In this document: positions 1 to 12,800 of the stretch, in pieces | How the letters are laid out: every line of letters starts with the position of its first letter | Position numbering within the stretch: the stretch's first letter is position 1 | Source of the DNA: Parasponia andersonii | Lineage: Eukaryota; Streptophyta; Magnoliopsida; Rosales; Cannabaceae | Reading direction: 5' to 3' | NCBI GenBank assembly: GCA_002914805.1 | Contig: JXTB01000036.1 | Span: 842,512-906,511, forward strand | DNA: 64,000 nucleotides | Translations under genes and position numbers: made by a program | Notes under the pieces: model-generated | Told to the model about the DNA's origin: nothing | Seen by the model: only the letters and a program-made list of their open reading frames with translations | The model's database searches: none

Positions 1-32
1 CTCTTAATCGCTCATAAACATTTAAATTTAGG

Positions 33-35
<3 letters not shown>

Positions 36-88
<53 letters not shown>

Positions 89-89
89 N
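36..89. repeat. (TA)n microsatellite
   Basis: An uninterrupted TA dinucleotide run ending at an ambiguous base (n, about position 89). The ambiguous call inside the repeat suggests an assembly or base-calling problem, so the true length is uncertain. Confidence 0.95.
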
Positions 90-1934
90 AATTTAAGTTA
101 CATGTAAATATTTGTTGGACTGATAAATTCAAGTTACATGTAAACATTCAACTACTTGCATGGATAACAAAAATACTTCATTGCGAACTGTAGAGACTGA
201 ATTCTACAATTAATTGAATAAGAGGCTAATAGTCACCACGAAATTGATAACTAGAATTCCTTGGGACGCCTAGGGTACCTATAAAAACGAGACTCCGACG
301 TTTAAGTCAGTAATAATATGAATAAATTAATTCTTAAGAATCCACATGTATTTATAGGAAAGATATTTCTCTTTTCTAGGATTCCTCATAATTATCTTAT
401 GAAATTAAGTAATTAAGTGATATCAATATATACTTACCTAATTTATCATATTTAAAATAGGATAACTATCTTATTTAAATATAACTGAATAATAGATATG
501 CTTACCTTAACAAGATTGATTAGAATCTCATTCAAATCAGATACTTACTAGAGCTTCCCCAATAACGCTGACTCTAAATTGGAGCCGTACCTTTACAGGT
601 CAGCTAAAAACTCCAACTAGCTCATTAGTTTCCTACTTAAACCACTTTTTCCTTTTGGACCACCATGGACACGTGGATAAATAAATTTAGAGGAACGAAA
701 TTCAACTCTAACAATCAGCCCGCACTCCTCAGTTGAACTTCATTAGAACTCGAGGAGTAGATATCTACTTATCGTCCAACCTCTAAAGCCAGACAATGAT
801 ATTCTAGTCACCGTTCTCGACATCACCATTTTTTTAAAATGTGAACTAAGTAATCCTAAAAACTCGAATTTAACCTTTCACATAAAAAATACATTATGTT
901 GTTTTTATTTACTATAATTAAATAGTCCTTAATTAACTCCAATGCAACAAGCTTATTATAAGGAATCTCAAACTAACCAAATAAATTTTAGATTTTAGTA
1001 TTGCATCTTAAAATTTTAGACCTTGTCATTCACTCACTTATTCGAAAACTCACGTTGCAACACTTAGCTTTAACCTAGATTTTAGTATTCTGTATTGGCT
1101 TCAGCTAAAAGATTCTACACTCATTCGCCCAAGAATTATGCCAAATTTGCTCCCACTTCCAACAAGTATGCTAAATTTGCTCCTGCTTCAATGATCATGT
1201 TAAATTTGGTCTAACTCCAATGAGCATACCAAATTCATTCAGCTCCAACAAGCATACTAATTTCAGTCCAACTCTAAACTTGAACATATTAATGTCATCC
1301 TAGTTGAAACTATTCGAACAAGTAAATTTTACTTTACCCAAAATCCTCGAGCCATCAGATATTATGCTCACCAAATCAAATAAGACACATGTCACACTTT
1401 TATTGCACACTGAATTAAGGCATGGATTAAGGACTTAAAACTTTCCACTTGATTTCAACTATTATATGAAACAATCTACCCATTCATTCAAATTTCATAT
1501 TTTGACTTTCCTCTTTATGGTCCTTGATTTGATTTTCCCTTAGATTTGAATTTCAAATCTAAAAGCTAGCACATCTCTCTATAAATATACCTTATCTCTA
1601 TCTCTTATTTCCACTCAAAATTTTTATTCATACTCAAAGCACCTATTTCCTCCATCATATTTCCTCCAATGTTCTTTATTAACCAAGTAAGTGTTCTTCT
1701 TCATTCTTTATCTTGTTCATTTCAATTTTTCTTAACTTTTCATCTATGTTATTTTTTTTTTCTCTATCTTTTTTTTATTTGATTTTCTTTCGCACTATGC
1801 TTTGACACATGTTATTGGAGAATAGTATAGATCCAAACTTGCCAAACTCCTCATCTCACTCTTCAGCCTCTTCATCTTTCTCAAATATAACTAAGCTCTT
1901 GAAACTTTAACCGTCTAAATATGCTCCCGTTAAA

Positions 1935-2290
1935 ATGTCAGACCAAGAAGACGATACCACGAAACTATTACAAACAAATAGACTAAATCTTTTGAAAAAT
2001 CCCGCTTCTAAAATGGCCTTATCTCACTTAGAAAAAATAAAGATTCTCTATGACATTCCATCCTTGGTCCAACTTTGGCTTCTCAACTCCTCTGAACAAG
2101 CCAACACGAATGTTGAAGTTTGGATTTGCTTTGACGAGATAACTTTCAAGCTTGGTTTCCGATGTCTGCTCCCACTTTTCTTCTGAGATGTACTTCTCCA
2201 CTTCAACATTTGCCTTGCTCAACTAATGCTAACTCCTTAAGGCTTCTATTTTTGATGTCTACTCCCACCTTTCAAGCCTGGCCCAAAGTT
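1935..2290 (+). pseudogene. Retroelement coding remnant, left arm
   Basis: Open for 83 codons from an ATG at 1935, stopping just after a segment reading FDEITFKLGFRCLLPLFF. The pattern 'aG.RCPLP.FF' resembles the N-terminal domain of plant gypsy-derived proteins of the Transposase_28 / putative gypsy transposon class (PF04195-like), in which a phrase of the type 'rfPL.pFf..vL' is followed by a tryptophan-containing segment. That family assignment comes from motif resemblance only. Translation continues similarly after the stop in other frames, so this is a broken fragment. Confidence 0.4.
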
Positions 2291-2399
2291 TTTAGAAAAT
2301 GTCTTGTATTTCGTTGAGTCCAAATTTGCAAGCGGAACAAAAATGGTTTGCATTAATTTTTCAAAGTGTCAAATATGTTCATAGCAGTTCATTAGTTGA

Positions 2400-2690
2400 C
2401 CAAGGCAAATGTTGAAGTTGAAAAGCACATTTTAGAAGAAATGTGGGAGTGGACATCGGAAACCAAGCTTGAAAGTTATTTCATCAAAGTAAGTCTAACC
2501 TTTAACATTCATATGGGCTCATTCGGAGTAGCTAGGAAACTGGAGTTGGACTGAGAATGGAATGTCACGGAGGATTCTAATTTTTTTCTAGGTGAGATAA
2601 TTTTAGAACCGAGATTTTCAAAAGGTGTAATCTATGATTTTTTGGTAGTTTCGAGAGTTCATCTTCTTGGTCCAACATTTTAATGGGAGC
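2400..2690 (-). pseudogene. Retroelement coding remnant, right arm
   Basis: Reverse-strand counterpart of the 1935-2290 remnant. Reading down from about 2500 gives TFDEITFKLGFRCPLPHFF followed directly by a stop, at the same place as in the left copy. Upstream codons are broken by frameshifts and a stop. Both copies therefore carry similar damage. Confidence 0.4.
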
Positions 2691-3868
2691 ATATTTGGAT
2701 GGTTGGAGTTTTGAGAGCTTAGTTAGATATGGGAAGATGAAGAATTTGATGAGTGAGATGAGGAGTTTGGCGAGCTGGGATCTATACTATTCTCCAATAA
2801 CATGTTTAGAGCATAGTACAAAAGAAAATTGGATGAAAAAAAAAAGAGAACTAAAAAAAAATCAAGGAACGTAGATGAGCATCTAAGAAAAATTGAAATA
2901 AATAAGATAAAAAATGAATAAGAACACTTACTCAATGAATAAGAACACTTACTCAGTTGATTTGGGACGTTTACATTTGAAAAAAAAGCTGACATTATTA
3001 AGAGCGGTATCTGGAATATTATTGCCTGACTCTGGAGGTTGGATGATAAGTAGATGCCTACTCCTTGAGTTCGAGTGAAACTCGACCGAAGATTAGGGAG
3101 CTAATTATTAGGGTTGAATTTCATTTCTCTAAATTCGTTTGTCCATGTGTCCAAAGAGGTCAAAAGGAGCAAGTGATTTAAGCAGAAAACCAATGAGCCT
3201 GCTAGAGTTTCTAGCTGATATGTAAAGGTACAACTTTAGTCTCTGTAAGGTACAACTCTAGTCTGGAGTCAATATTATTCAAGAACGCTTTTGTAAGTAT
3301 CTGATTTAAAGAAGATTCTAATCAATCTTGTCCAAGTAAGCATATTTATTATTTAATTGTATTTAAATAAGGTAGTTGTCCTATTTCCAATAAATACATA
3401 TGGGTTTTCATAAATTGATTTACTCACACCATTACTGATTTGATTTGAGCGTCAGAGTCTTTTTCTTACAGGTATCCTTAATATACCAAGGAGTTTCGGT
3501 TTTTCTTACATGTATCCTTAACATCCCAAGGAGTTTCGGTTACAGGTTTTGTTGTGAGCATTGGCCTTCCGTCCAATCAATTGAAGAATTCGGCCTCTAC
3601 ATGATCCACCGTTACAAATTGTCATTGATGCAAATTATTCTTTGAAGAATATCAATTCTTGATTGTCGTATCGAGTCTACTAACTATACTAGTGCAAGTT
3701 GACTCTTTATAGATACACTTAAATTTCCAAGCCCTTTGACCATAGAAACCTTTGTTCTTACAATAGAAACAAAATAAATGACAATAATCCAAAGCATTCT
3801 TCTTAGATTATGAAAAAAGAGAAGAAGAAGAAGAAGCAATATTATTGTTTTTCCCTCTAAATTTTAAT

Positions 3869-6800
3869 TTATCTTCTCTGCCCTCTTGTTTGTCTATGCC
3901 CGAAATTGTTTTTTCTGGCGGCGAAAGCCATTTCTCGGTTTTGGTACCTGGTAGTACTCCCGAACTTGAGAGGTACGACTTGCTCAACGTATGATTTTCC
4001 AGGAAAGTTCCTTCTATCTTTTGGGAGTGATCGCAATTGTGGCAACCAATATGCTACATACTCACCTTCAGGATCATATGTCTGCGCCTGGAAACATATT
4101 AAGTATTATCTTTAGCACATGTAAGTGAAAAGTGACTAAAAGCTCTTTTATCCTCTTCAAGCCACAAATTCTCTTTTCTAGACTAGGTTTTATATCACAA
4201 AACTCTATCAAAACACCGCCTAGAATCACAAATGCTAAATGACTATTATCATTCGAGTTCAAAACTTATTTTCTATTTAATGGGAGTTTGTTGGGTTTTC
4301 TCCCTTTTAAGCAGAAATGACCGGGAAGGTTCGACCAGAACTTCAAATATAGGTTGTCGTTCTGCATCAAGGCAAGCAACATTTTTTTTTTTTTTTTAGT
4401 TTATTTGTTTAGATAGTGAAAAAGAGGTTTGATCAACAAGAAACTTGCTAATATCAGCAAAATTTTGAACCATAAATTGACTTGATATCTACATTAGTCA
4501 GCCCCAGTCCAAGAAACTATCCAGTCTTCCACAGGTATTCGGAAATTTGAATTCAGGTCTTTGTTAGTCAAATCCTTCTGCTTGGAATAACCAACGAAAA
4601 AGAAAATAAAATAAAATAAGAGGCCTGAACGGACTTACTTGTTTGGAAATGCTGAAGTAGCGATCTTCTCTGGGGTCATTTCCGACTCCTGAATAGAAAA
4701 GGGCATATGATAAAATGTCCATTCAAAGATCTTATAAAGCACAACGTCAGAAAATACGGTATATATTTGGCAATTGCAGATCAACAAGCAACATGCCCCC
4801 TCGAAATTGTCCTGGTTTTTCACTTGGTAATTAAGTTTGACAAGTGTTATCAAAGATTCCCTGCCACACCCATCGTGGATTTTTTCTACTTCTACATGAC
4901 ATCAAAAAAATTCTCAGTTGCTCAACAACAATGTAGAATTACAAGTGTTGCACCACAATTTGTTATGGAGCTTTCTTGACATTCTAGCATGGCTCATTTA
5001 AACAAGAATTATTTCGGGTTTAAAATTGTTCTTTGGAGTCAAATAAGTAAAATCATATACAACCAGAGTTGTCTGGTATAATTATACAGGTAAAACCATT
5101 TTCTATAATCGTGGTCATCTTGCTGCCACAACTTATCCATGCTATTTGAAGAAAATTTACAAACATTGAAAAAAGGGGAAACCTATAAATTCAGGAACTC
5201 ATGCTGACACATGGATGACACAAAAATACGCATAAAGCATTTTCTCAATAAGTAAATAAAAATTACCTGCTCCATAGGTCCAATTTCCATAGTTGGAGCA
5301 TGGATCGTAGTCCAAAAGGCATGTCTCAAACCATTCAGCCCCCATACGCCAGTCAATTCCCATATCTCGTACAAGAAAGGAACACACAATCTGCAGAAAA
5401 TTAGACAACATCCATCGTGTAAAAATCCTAACCGACAGTTTGCAAGATTCCAAAGAGAAGAATGATGGCATATAGTTTTACAGTACCGGACTAGCAATTC
5501 TATGATAGAAATTACTCAAATCGCATTCGCAATTACATTTCAAAATGCAATAAGGTTACCTGCCGTCCGCGATTTGACATAAATCCAGTTGTTGCTAGCT
5601 CTTTCATGTTGGCATCAATGAGAGGGTACCTACAAATTAAATAAGCTAATGTTTAGTACAATAGCGAGAAGCTTTGGTAAATGTAGTTAGCAAAAAAACA
5701 AAATAAAAAGAATGCAAAAGCTTCCTGGACTTCTTAATGGGACATGCATATAATTGTCTGAAGTTATTCTCCTTCCAAGTATACTCCTTAAAATAGGTTC
5801 GCAATAAAATTTCCAAACATAAACATATCACTAAATATTTTTACTATTTTTCTTCCTGCTTGAGTAATTGAAAACTAACTGAAAAGGCAGGATCTTACCT
5901 ATGATTATTCATTTTTATATGTCCACGCTATTAAAGTCTTTTTTCAGTTATTTTGAGAGAGATAAAAAGCCTACCCTGTATTGCCATCTCTCCAGCATTC
6001 AAACAATTTGCTGTCTTGGCTCCATCTTTGCTCCACTTTCCTTGGTCCACCTAAGGAAAAAGGGTATCATGATACATGCAAAAGAGAATTGACGTGAAGC
6101 AAAATTTTCATGTCAATGTCAGAGGTTGATTTTATGATCAATAAGCAATAATGTGCTGTTGAAACAACAGTGAACATACAACAGATTAAATTTCAACATA
6201 CAAAACATTGAGAATTGACAACAATTTCTACCTAAATGGAACAGGGCATTGCCATATTTGATTGATAGGAATCTGAAGTAGTCCCTCCATATTAGTTCAA
6301 ACAAAACCCTGTTCATGTTAAAATAATGGTTGAAAGAAAATCCATGATAAGGTACTTCAGCCCATTAGGAAGATTGTTCTGAGACATTTAGAGGCTTTCA
6401 TTTTGGTTTTAGCCTGAAAGGGATATATTGACAGTTCAACATGCCCATACTACTTCAAGCTAGAAAATGAATTCCAAACGATTTAACTGGGATAGAGAGA
6501 CTACGATACCAGTATGTAGAATCATTTGCTAGCCTTTCGTTTTCATATCTTTTAACCTGAAGATAGTAATTGAAACCAAAGGAAAAATTAGTCTCAGTTT
6601 TCAGTATCTTAAGTACTTGTGCAAACTGTAACATAAAAAGAAAAAAAAAAAAAGAAAAGAAGAAAAGGAGGAACAACAATTGACCTCTTCATGTATTAAA
6701 CGTGGAGAGAGACATCCTGAAGCAAGCCATGGAGAAAATTTTGTTGAGTAATCAGGTCCTAACATCCCGTTTCTGGTCTCTTTGTATTTCCTGAGCAAAT

Positions 6801-9800
6801 CCTGAAAATACATGGAGAAAATGACACATTATTCCCAGCATTAATACTCCATGGAACATCTCGTAAACTATAGAATCTAAAGTTTGAAAAAAATCCTATA
6901 GTTTAAAATTAGAGAGGAATTTCTTTTAATTTTATTTATTTATTTTTTCTTAGATTCACCATTGACCTGTATGTTTTTCTAAATAATCCACTTGCTTCCT
7001 TTCAATAAATGTAGTAACAAAGCGCTCTTTTACCTCGTCAATGATGTCTCCAAAAAAAAAAAAAGAAAAGAAAAAAAAATAGAAAACAACAATAACAACA
7101 ACAACAACTACTTAAGAGAAGATAGATTAACAAATAACAAACTACAATATATGGGATAGGATCCATTAATGGCTGTCTGGAATGTACTCATCTCAAATTT
7201 CATCATGATAAATGTTTGGGATTTCACCCATTCATCTCATACTGTTAAAATTTAATTATACATGTCTATCCTTTAAAGTATCCTAAACACTTAGGAGTTT
7301 AAGGCTAAGTTGAATTGACGAGGAATATGAATAAGTTATATTAGGAATCTATATGATTATTATTAATTAGACTATTTTAGGTTCATATAATTATGTTTTA
7401 TTTAATTATTAAGTTTAATTTAGTTTTAAGTAATTAGTTTAATGTTTTCTTTTTATATTTGTTTCTAGAAGATGTCAGATTCGTAATTTTGTCTAAAAGC
7501 TTCTCTATGAATAAACTTTCCTAAGTTCATTATTTTTAAGACTTGATTAATGATATACAACTATTCAGAAATTTTTTTCTCTCTCTATAAAATTCTTCAT
7601 TTTCTTCTCGAAATTTGTCTCTTATTCTTCCTAAATCTCTCTCCTTCTCTTCTTTCTCTCGCCTCTTCTAAATTTTCACTCATGTTCTACATCATTTAGT
7701 ATCACAGTCTTGTTTAATTTCCTTAGAAAGTATCATTTCTCCACCGAAATCTCTCCAAATGTTTTCGTTGCTCTTAGTTTAGATTTTTTTAGCTATTTTC
7801 ATAAAAAAAAAACTTGCTGCCTAAACTCCAACACAACAGGTTTCCGAAAAAAAAAACAAAAAATTTTAAAAAATATTTATACCAAAGGAAAACGGGTTTC
7901 ACTTCTCCATCACCCTCCTTTCCTTCCACCACACCATCTCTACCACCTTCACTCCCATCACTTGTGAGCGCTACCCACTTCTACCAGCAACCTACCAGCC
8001 ACCACAAGCCTCTAACGCTAGCATTGTCTTTGGTTGGTGTCGGAGCTAGCCAACTACTTCCGTCTTGTACCAGTCTATAACTTAAGTTTCAACCATTGTT
8101 TTGCAGGTTCCAACTATCACCAAACGTTCAGATCCCACACCCGCAAGTCAACACTTTCATCTTGAAGATTTTTGCACTTACACCATTGTTTGGTAATAAT
8201 TTCTACTCTTGAAGATTTTTCTTACGGTTTTATTAGCTGGAAAATTCATGAATGTATTTTGATCCATTATAATTATTGAATATAAGTGTTCTAATTTATT
8301 CTCCATACTATTACTATAAACTATATAAGAAAAATCGATATTATCATGCTTCACAATATAACTGTGCTCTATATTATCCTCAACAATACTATAGCCACTC
8401 TAGTTATTACATTGAGGAGATAAGACACAATGATAATGTCATAAGAGAAGTTCCTACCTATGATGGTATTTCAGACCATAATATCTTTTTAGCTTGGGTA
8501 AGTGCTTTTGAGGGATTCTTTGACCATCATAATTTCACTGATGATCAAAGTATTTTTTTATGCTAGTTGGAAATTAGTTGGACTTGCTAAAGTTTACTAG
8601 AAACTAATACAATGTGAAATTGAACATTACTATCATCTGCCTATCACTTTGTAGGTTGAGACGAAAGAAAAATTGGAAACGGCATTCTTATATCAACTTA
8701 TTGTTAGTCATATTCCATAAACTGAAACTTATTATAGCCAAACTATGGTTGATCCTGTATTAGTTTGTAGCCTTTGCAAAAATGTAGCCGTCATGAAAAT
8801 TGATTTGGCCAACATTAGCCAACTTTGCCAAGACTTAACAGATGTTATTACCACTCCATATAAGCTGTTTGTAAAATTTCTATTAAGGGAGAGCTAAATC
8901 TATTGAGGGAGATGAGATAGTTGAGGAGCAAGAGATAGTAAAATCTGTTGAAAAAGATAATTCTGTTAAGGAACGAGTGATTGAGTCTAAATCTGTTGAA
9001 AAAGATAATTCTGTTAAAGAACGAGTGATTGAGTCTAATGAGAAAGATAATTCTAGTATTGTCGAAATCATTGTTACTTCCTTACTTTGTGATCCTAGTC
9101 CACATAAGTTTCCAATTCCTAAAGTTTCTCTTGGAACTAATGCACATTTATCTTTCTACCATGACTATTAGACTAGTTTTCAATGAGATAAATATGTTTA
9201 TTTACCAAAATGTTCCAAGACCTCCTACGTTCTCTCCTATGTCTCTTATGTAGAGAAAGTGATTCAATTGTGTTGTTTACAAAATCTACATTTTTATCAA
9301 GAATCAAGACTTCCAATTGAAGAATTTCCTCCAATTCCACTTGTTGCTTCATGGTTTACCAAAGTTTTAACTCGTCAGAGTCGAGTTCTTGAACCACGAG
9401 AGAATGATGAGGAAAATGAATAAGTTATATTAGGAATCTATATGATTATTATTAATTAGATTATTCTAGGTTTATATAATTATGTTTTATTTAATTATTA
9501 AATTTTATTTAGTTTTGAATAACTAGTTTAATGTTTCCTTTTTATGTTTGTTTCTACAAGATATCACTGTCCTAGTTTTGTTTAAGAGTTTCTCTATAAA
9601 TAAGTTCTTCTATGTTCATTACTTTTAAAACTTGATTAATGATATACAACTATTTAGAAATTCTCTCTCTCACTCTTTATCTAAAGTTCTTCTTCTTCTT
9701 ATCTAAATTCTTCTCTTATTCTTCCTAAATCTCTCTCTGTCTTCTTTCTCTCATTTCTTCTAAAGATTCACACTTGTTCTACATCAGGAATAACGTGTAA

Positions 9801-12800
9801 TTGAAAAGGTTGGAAACCTGACTCTTGATTGCATGAAAATATAGCAAATATAGCATGGGATAACATTTACTTAAAGTAGGACTCATTCTAATTGGTAGTT
9901 CTAATCGGTGGATTATATGGATCATGAACCATGTAATTAGAATCAGATTCGATTTAGGACTTTGGCATACAAGTTCATCTGTATATACAAGCTCATGCGA
10001 CATCCATATTTTGAACACTTGGCCATAAGGTTATAAAGAGTGTGAGAGAGCTAGAGAGAGTAAGGGAATTCTCTTGTAGACTTAGTGAGAGTACTTTGAG
10101 TTTTCCAGGTAGACAAAAAACTATGAGAGTGTATAAATTGTTCTTTTTGTAGTGAAATGCTTATTGATGGTCTCCGTGGATATGGGCTATATCTAATAGC
10201 CAAACTACATTAAAAGGCGAACTTGAGGGTATCACTAGGTTCATTATTATACATGGGAGTTTTAAAAGGCGAACTTTATGTACTAAATGGGAAAGCCCTT
10301 ATTGGAGAAACTGCAGTAACTACTGATTAAGAGTAATCAAACACAAACCGAATGCTTGGTCATATTAGTGAGAGGGGCCTACATGAATAATCTAAACAAG
10401 GTCTACTAGGAATTCACAAACTTTCGGGGATAGACTTCTGCGAGTATTGCATACATGGAAAGGCCTGCGAAGTGAAGTTTAGGAAGGGGATTAACAACAC
10501 TAAAAGGATCTTAGACTACATTCACTCAGATCCTTATGAACCCACATGTGTAACTTTGATGGATGGTGGCAGGTATTTTTTGTCATTAGTTGCTCATTAC
10601 ACTAGGAGAGTTTGGGTATACATTCTAAAGCATAAGACCAACTATTTCGAGAGTTCAAACAATTGTTAGTGTTAATCGAAAACCAAACGGGCCGGAAGAT
10701 CAAGAAACTAAGAACATACAATGACCTCGAATTCGGTGAAAACTTCTTTAAGGAATTCTGCAGCAATAACGGAATAGCACGACACCATATAGTAGGAGGG
10801 ACTCCACAACAAAAATGGCTCGGCGAAACACATGAATGGAACCATTTTGGAGCAAGTAAGACACATGTTATCTACTTCTGGACTACCTAAAAGTTTTTGG
10901 GCAGAGGTAGTGTCAACGACGTGCTACTTGATTAATAGAAGTCCATCTATTACAATAGAGCTCAAAACACCAATGGAGATGTGATCGAGACATCCTATTA
11001 ACTATAAAAGTTTAAGGATTTTTGGGTGTGTAGCTAATGCGCCTATGAAGTAGGAAAACTAGAACCTAGGGTTAAGAAGTGAATATTCTTATGGTATCCC
11101 GAAGGTGTAAAAGGCTACAAGTTATGGTGTATTGAGGAGGGTAATCAGAAGATAATTATAAGCTGTGATGTTACCTTTAATGAGGTTGAGTTGTAACATT
11201 CTTTGAAAAAAAGGTCGAATGTTGACAGGGATAACAAGGAAGCTAAAAAACAAGTTGAGGTTGAGGTGGAGCTAGTGAAGGTAGTCTCATACTGAGATTA
11301 CGACACGGGAAAGTAACCAGAAGAATATGATTTACTGAAAAGGAGGAGCAACCTGTGGATAAGTACATTATTGCCAGAGATAGACCAAGGAGGGCTACGA
11401 AGCTACGAACAAGGTTCAGATTGGATTCTATAGTTTCTTTTGCTCTTACTGTTGCAAAAGACATAGTGGATTCCGAACCAAGAAGTTATATAGAATTTGA
11501 AGACAATGCGGAGTGGGTAAAAAGCTATGGATGAAGAGATAAACTCTTTGAAAAAAAAAAATTCAGACCTAGGTATTGGTGGACAAACCTGAGAGACAGA
11601 AACTAGTGGGATGCAAATGGATATACAAGAGGAAAGCTGGGATTCGGGGAATGAAAACATCTAGGTACAAAGCTAAATTGGTCGCTAAAGGATTCACTCA
11701 AAGGGAAAGAATTGATTTCAACAAGGTATTTTTTTCTTGTTGTTAAACATTGTTCCATTAGAGTTCTACTTTCTTTAGTTGCTTATGAAAATTTAGAACT
11801 GGAGCAAATGGATGTAAAGATTACTTTTCTACACGGAGAATTAGAGGAAACAATCTACATGCAGTAACCTCAGGGCTATTTGGAACCAGGGAAGGAGCAC
11901 AAAATGTGTTTACTTAAGAAGTCTCGTTATGGTCTTAAGCAATCTTCTCGTCAGTGGTATAAACAGTTCGATGAATTTATGCTCAAGGAAGAATTCACAA
12001 GGAATGACCATGACAACTGCATGTATTTCAAGAAACTTGATAATGGTATGGCGGTATATCTACTTTTATATACGAATGGCATGTTGATTGCAAGCAAGGA
12101 TAAGATGGAAGTAGATCGTATAAAGCAACAATTCTATGGTGAGTTTGAGATGAAAGATCTAGGACCGACCAAAAGGATCATAGGGATGGAAATTACGAGA
12201 GATAGGAAGGATGGTATTCTGTACCTATCACAGGAAGGATATGTGCACCTATTGATCAACATTTCAAGCTTTCTAAGGATAATTCACCGAAAACTGTTGG
12301 AGAATAAGAGTATATAGAGAGGATTTCTTATTCTAGTGCTGTAGAGTCATTGATGAATGCTATGGTTTTCAAGAGGCCTAATTTATGTCATGCAATGAGT
12401 GTGGCTAGTAGATACATGGCAAACTCTAAGATACTTGAGAGGTACTACTTCTATCAGTTTGGAGTACAAGGCAGGAAAGAAATAAATGCACAAATAATGG
12501 GGTATGTTGATTTTGACTATGCGAGTGATTTAGATACCAGGAGATCACTGACAAAGTATATTTTTAAGCTTTGTGGAAATATAGTTTGTTGAAAAGCTAA
12601 TTTGCAACCAGTGGTAGCGTTATCAACGACGGAAGTAGAGTACATTACTGCGACTGATGCGATAAAGAAAGCTATGTGGTTGTGGGCATTAGTGGAGGAA
12701 CTTGGCATTAAATTGGAGCATGTGAATGTATTTTGTGACGGTCAAAGCGCACTACACTTGATTTTAATCAAGTGCATCATGAGAGGACAAAACACATTGA

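Larger units (their letters stand above)
160..3660. mobile_element. Large imperfect palindrome of two inverted retroelement fragments
   Basis: The left arm (about 160-2285, plus orientation) and right arm (about 2281-3660, minus orientation) are diverged copies of the same sequence meeting near 2283. Aligned blocks seen by eye: 190-860 with the reverse complement of 2960-3620; 1683-1800 with 2815-2960; 1818-2285 with 2285-2805. The right arm lacks about 800 bp that the left arm has (roughly 860-1680). Each arm carries the same coding remnant, oriented from the outer end toward the centre. This looks like the 5' part of one LTR-type or derivative element present twice, head outward. I cannot see target duplications or clean LTR ends. 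A 39-bp tandem duplication is present at about 3460-3540. Confidence 0.75.
7316..9786 (+). mobile_element. Nested short LTR retrotransposon with small internal region
   Basis: LTRs at 7316-7694 and 9405-9786 (about 380 bp) both start TGA(C/T)GAGGAA and end TTCTACATCA. Flanks are TGAAT (7311-7315) and GGAAT (9787-9791). The undisrupted LTR of the host copia element reads GGAAT at this site, so this is a 5-bp target duplication with one later change. After the left LTR, TAGTATCACAGT resembles the initiator-Met tRNA primer site TGGTATCAGAGC. A purine run precedes the right LTR. The inside is only 1.7 kb, with a gag-like remnant and no reverse transcriptase, so the element is non-autonomous or internally deleted. 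Confidence 0.9.

Noticed and set aside
2683..2995. Overlapping short frames on both strands as genes
   Set aside because: They lie inside the inverted retroelement arm and are simple-repeat driven.
5183..5497. 104-codon minus-strand frame
   Set aside because: Out-of-frame shadow over CRY-DASH exon 11. The in-frame translation carries the FAD-binding signature.
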